64,000 nt of DNA from Soonwooa buanensis (GTDB lineage Bacteria > Bacteroidota > Bacteroidia > Flavobacteriales > Weeksellaceae). The position numbers and the translations under genes were made by a program. This document shows positions 61,718-64,000 of this stretch, in pieces. Every line of letters begins with the position of its first letter. The first letter of the stretch is position 1. The notes beneath the pieces were generated by a model. The model was not told where the DNA came from. It worked only from the letters and a program-made list of their open reading frames with translations, and made no database searches. Location of the stretch: the NCBI RefSeq assembly GCF_900167905.1, contig NZ_FUYZ01000006.1:1-64000 (forward strand). Reading direction: 5' to 3'.

Positions 61718-62968
61718 ATGTATAGAAATTCGTCAAGTAGAATATTTGGAGGAAAGGGTTCAATTGTAGAATATTTTAAATCTCAAACAAATAGTTTAGA
61801 AACTGAAATTAACGCCACTAGTGAATCTTACATTCTGAATGTAAGTGAAGAACAATTTACAGACTATTTATTAGAAAAGTACCAAATTGAAAAACCTATT
61901 ATTCAATTTGAAGATGTTTATGCTGATAATTTTGAAAAAAACATTCCTGCGGAATATTTCCCAATGTCATTCCACATAAGAGATAGAGATTCTTATCCAA
62001 GACAAGTTATTCAATTCTTTGTACCGATTGCAGGAAACTCTGAATTATTAAAATATGTACCTGGAATTAACAGAATAACCATAGGTGGAGGAAGTTCTGA
62101 TTTTGAAGTTGAATTCGATAAATTAAAACTTGAAATAATTGATTTTTACAATGATGCAAAAATCATTAAATCAAAATATGATGAAAATGTTGTTATTACA
62201 CAACGCAAATTAAGTGAATTACATCAGAATATTGATGAATTTAATAATTCTCTCAAAAGCTGGATTATTGGAGAAATAAAAAAAATAAAAAATAAGTTTT
62301 TATCACAAAATGAATTTATGAATTCTTTAGGTGTTCCAATGAAAAAAAGTAAAAATACACCTGAAACATTTTCTGTCCCAAGACCCACATTACGAACAAA
62401 AATAAAAGTGAGTAAGCCTGAAGCAAGTACCCAACCTTTTAAACCAGAACCTACTATAGATTTAGATATTTATAATCAAATTTTAAAACTCATCAATGAT
62501 GTAGGAAAAAATTTTGAAAGAATGCCAAGTGTTTATAAAGGCAAAGGTGAAGAGGATTTAAGAGATCATATACTTATGACTTTAGATCCAAACTTTGAAT
62601 TTGGTTCTGCTTCTGGTGAAACATTTAATAAAACAGGAAAAACTGATATTCAACTTAGATATGACAGTTCTGTAATATTTATTGCAGAATGTAAATTTTG
62701 GACAGGTGAAAAAGGTTATCTTGATACAATAACACAATTAATCAATTACTTAACTTGGAGAGATACAAAAGGTTCAGTAATTATCTTTGTTAAACAAAAA
62801 GATTTTACAACTATTTTGTCAAAAGTAGAGACAACTACTTCTAAACATCCTAATTATATAGGATTTGTGTCAAAAAGTGATGAAAATTGGTTTAATTATA
62901 GATTTCATATAAATGGTGATAAAAATAGAGAGATTAGATTAGCTATTCAACTTTATCATACTCAATAA
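61718..62968 (+). CDS. Protein with C-terminal PD-(D/E)XK nuclease-like domain
   Basis: A 416-residue protein with an unrecognised N-terminal half that includes coiled-coil-like helices at about 130-210, a Pro/Lys-rich linker at about 210-245, and a C-terminal domain. That domain has GEEDLRDHILMTLD (Glu279 region), then GKTDIQLRYDSSVIFIAECKFWTGEKGYLDTITQLINYLTWRDTKGSVIIF. Asp310, Glu324, Lys326 (ECK) and Gln340 fit the PD-(D/E)XK or Mrr-like restriction fold. A DNA-cleaving role, possibly in defence or element competition, is inferred. No partner restriction or methylase gene is visible. Confidence 0.72.
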   Translation: MYRNSSSRIFGGKGSIVEYFKSQTNSLETEINATSESYILNVSEEQFTDYLLEKYQIEKPIIQFEDVYADNFEKNIPAEYFPMSFHIRDRDSYPRQVIQFFVPIAGNSELLKYVPGINRITIGGGSSDFEVEFDKLKLEIIDFYNDAKIIKSKYDENVVITQRKLSELHQNIDEFNNSLKSWIIGEIKKIKNKFLSQNEFMNSLGVPMKKSKNTPETFSVPRPTLRTKIKVSKPEASTQPFKPEPTIDLDIYNQILKLINDVGKNFERMPSVYKGKGEEDLRDHILMTLDPNFEFGSASGETFNKTGKTDIQLRYDSSVIFIAECKFWTGEKGYLDTITQLINYLTWRDTKGSVIIFVKQKDFTTILSKVETTTSKHPNYIGFVSKSDENWFNYRFHINGDKNREIRLAIQLYHTQ

Positions 62969-63103
62969 ATAACACATCGGCTAACATCGGCTTATATTAA
63001 TTCTAAAAAATTGGAACAATCTTTTTGATCTTTAAATTACTGATGAACGAAATGTTTACTCCAATAATTTACATAAGCAACTATATATCAATTATTAAAC
63101 TTT

Positions 63104-63125
63104 ATGCAATTGAGTAGAATTGCAT
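63104..63125. repeat. Inverted repeat upstream of the excisionase-like gene
   Basis: ATGCAATT (63104-63111) and AATTGCAT (63118-63125) form a perfect 8-bp inverted repeat. It is either an operator or a weak terminator of the nuclease-like gene. Earlier in the same spacer, ACATCGGCT is repeated at 62974 and 62984. Confidence 0.5.
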
Positions 63126-63150
63126 TATTAGTTATTCTAATCATACAATT

Positions 63151-63186
63151 TTGTCTGCAAATAAATTTCATAGATTATGCAGACAA
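63151..63186 (+). promoter_or_regulatory. Operator-like inverted repeat over the start of the excisionase-like gene
   Basis: TTGTCTGCA (63151-63159) and TGCAGACAA (63178-63186) form a perfect 9-bp inverted repeat. The right arm overlaps the start codon (63177), and a near -7 box (TAAATTTC) lies between the arms. Autorepression by the encoded HTH protein would fit. Confidence 0.55.
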
Positions 63187-63455
63187 CAAATCCATTCCAA
63201 ACCATTCTCGACGAATTAGGGGAAGTGAAAGACTTACTTTATTCCCTTAAAAAAGAACCTGAAATTGAGTTGAAAAAGAAACTATACTCTATCAAAGAGT
63301 GTTCAGAAATTCTTAAACTTGATTATCAAACCGTACGCTCACACATTTTAAAAGGTAACATCAAAGCGGAACAAATCGGAAGATTCTACAGGGTCAATCA
63401 TTTTGATCTGATGGATGCTTTAAACGAAGTCAAATCGCTTAAGTATAGGAGATAG
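63177..63455 (+). CDS. Excisionase-like HTH protein
   Basis: A 92-residue protein. Residues about 38-90 form a MerR-type or excisionase-type helix-turn-helix (LYSIKECSEILKLDYQTVRSHILKGNIKAEQIGRFYRVNHFDLMDALNEV). The N-terminal 35 residues are helical (IPFQTILDELGEVKDLLYSLKKEP-like). Such proteins control excision or replication in Bacteroidota integrative elements, and the ATPase gene that follows fits this. Confidence 0.85.
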   Translation: MQTTNPFQTILDELGEVKDLLYSLKKEPEIELKKKLYSIKECSEILKLDYQTVRSHILKGNIKAEQIGRFYRVNHFDLMDALNEVKSLKYRR

Positions 63456-63525
63456 ATAAAGATTTTATTTATCAATCATTCTTATTCAACCGTCCGTATT
63501 TCTTACGGAATCAAACCTTTAAAAT

Positions 63526-64000
63526 ATGAGCGAAAAAATCCCATACCTAAGAGTAGGCACAACCTATTATAAAAGTATCGAAAAACCATTGATCTCCGGT
63601 GACAAGATCTCAATTTTGGTACGTTGGAACCGTGAAACGATAATTAGCGACCACGGAAAAATTTACGTTTCAAAAGTTTCAAAGTATGATGGTTTCTGCT
63701 GTATTCCTTCTCATCTTAACTATAAACAAATCATTGACGGATTCTACAATATGTACAATGAGATTCCTTATCAACCAGTCAATGAAAATATAAGCTCTGA
63801 AGATTTAGAAAATAAAGTTCCATTCTCACTTAAATTTATGGAGCATATTTTCGGCGAGCAATTAGAGTTAGGTTTAGATTACATAAAGATATTACTTGAA
63901 TATCCAACACAGATTCTTCCAATTCTCTGTTTGGTAAGTAAAGAAAGATCTACCGGAAAGTCTACTTTTATCAAATGGCTGAAATCCATCTTTGGATTAA
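63526..64000 (+). CDS. Primase-helicase-like ATPase, N-terminal part, cut by window end
   Basis: From the ATG at 63526 an open frame runs off the window (158 codons). It reads MSEKIPYLRVGTTYYKSIEK at the start and SKERSTGKSTFIKWLKSIFG near the end, where a Walker A-type GKS is visible. This resembles the primase-helicase (DUF5906-type) proteins found next to excisionase-like genes in Bacteroidota mobile elements. The remaining domains lie outside the window. Confidence 0.7.
   Translation, partial: MSEKIPYLRVGTTYYKSIEKPLISGDKISILVRWNRETIISDHGKIYVSKVSKYDGFCCIPSHLNYKQIIDGFYNMYNEIPYQPVNENISSEDLENKVPFSLKFMEHIFGEQLELGLDYIKILLEYPTQILPILCLVSKERSTGKSTFIKWLKSIFGL

Larger units (their letters stand above)
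59484..64000. mobile_element. Integrative element 2 (left part, continues beyond window)
   Basis: It begins at the second attachment repeat and has its recombinase gene 140 bases inside and in the same orientation as element 1. Contents: recombinase, unknown protein, nuclease-like protein, excisionase-like protein, primase-helicase-like ATPase. The right end is not in the window. Confidence 0.6.

Overview
The window comes from an AT-rich genome of the phylum Bacteroidota, class Flavobacteriia, most likely a Chryseobacterium-like member of the Weeksellaceae. The evidence is a SusC/SusD pair, two proteins with type IX secretion (T9SS) C-terminal sorting domains, DUF4252 and GIN-domain proteins, promoters of the Bacteroidota type (TTG, 19 bases, TAnnTTTG), the almost complete lack of Shine-Dalgarno sequences, and a zinc-free L36. 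The genus is an inference; no rRNA or tRNA gene was seen.

Layout. 1-3700: a broken transposase end, then a minus-strand operon of an ECF sigma factor, its probable anti-sigma partner and two DUF4252 proteins. 3700-8600: a SusC/SusD outer-membrane uptake pair. 8480-15600: a GlmU-like protein, nicotinate phosphoribosyltransferase, a leucine-rich T9SS protein, a polytopic membrane protein and a secreted protein of unknown function, with interspersed repeat-like spacers. 15700-19200: the str operon (rpsL, rpsG, fusA, rpsJ), closed by a strong terminator. 19200-38000: a 19 kb block that separates rpsJ from rplC. It holds a TonB-dependent siderophore receptor, a T9SS zinc metalloprotease, a four-gene envelope operon with an aldo/keto reductase, an iron-permease-like protein, a Crp/Fnr regulator and a probable local regulon (pirin, YceI, isochorismatase-like hydrolase, amidohydrolase, DoxX, porin, peptidase-like protein). 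38100-52100: the S10, spc and alpha ribosomal operons from rplC to rplQ, including secY, infA, rpmJ and rpoA. 52100-54270: two secreted proteins of unknown function.

54270-64000 is accessory DNA. Two integrative elements appear to sit in tandem. The first, about 5.2 kb, lies between 15-bp direct repeats (54272 and 59484) that look like the 3' end of a tRNA-type gene on the minus strand. It encodes a tyrosine recombinase, a HicAB toxin-antitoxin pair, a small DNA-binding protein, a 39-residue ORF and a replication protein resembling the filamentous-phage gene II/X family, but no recognisable capsid or export genes. The second starts at the second repeat and runs off the window. It encodes its own recombinase, an unknown protein, a protein with a C-terminal PD-(D/E)XK nuclease-like domain, an excisionase-like protein and the start of an ATPase resembling mobile-element primase-helicases.

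The most notable observations are three identical palindromes (TTGAACTAGTTCAA), each exactly 36 bases upstream of a TAAATTTG promoter box and in front of the pirin, YceI and DoxX transcription units; the tandem element structure with 19-bp subterminal repeats; the nuclease-like gene; and a vestigial copy of the 3' end of the GlmU-like gene beside a duplicated 58-bp terminator.
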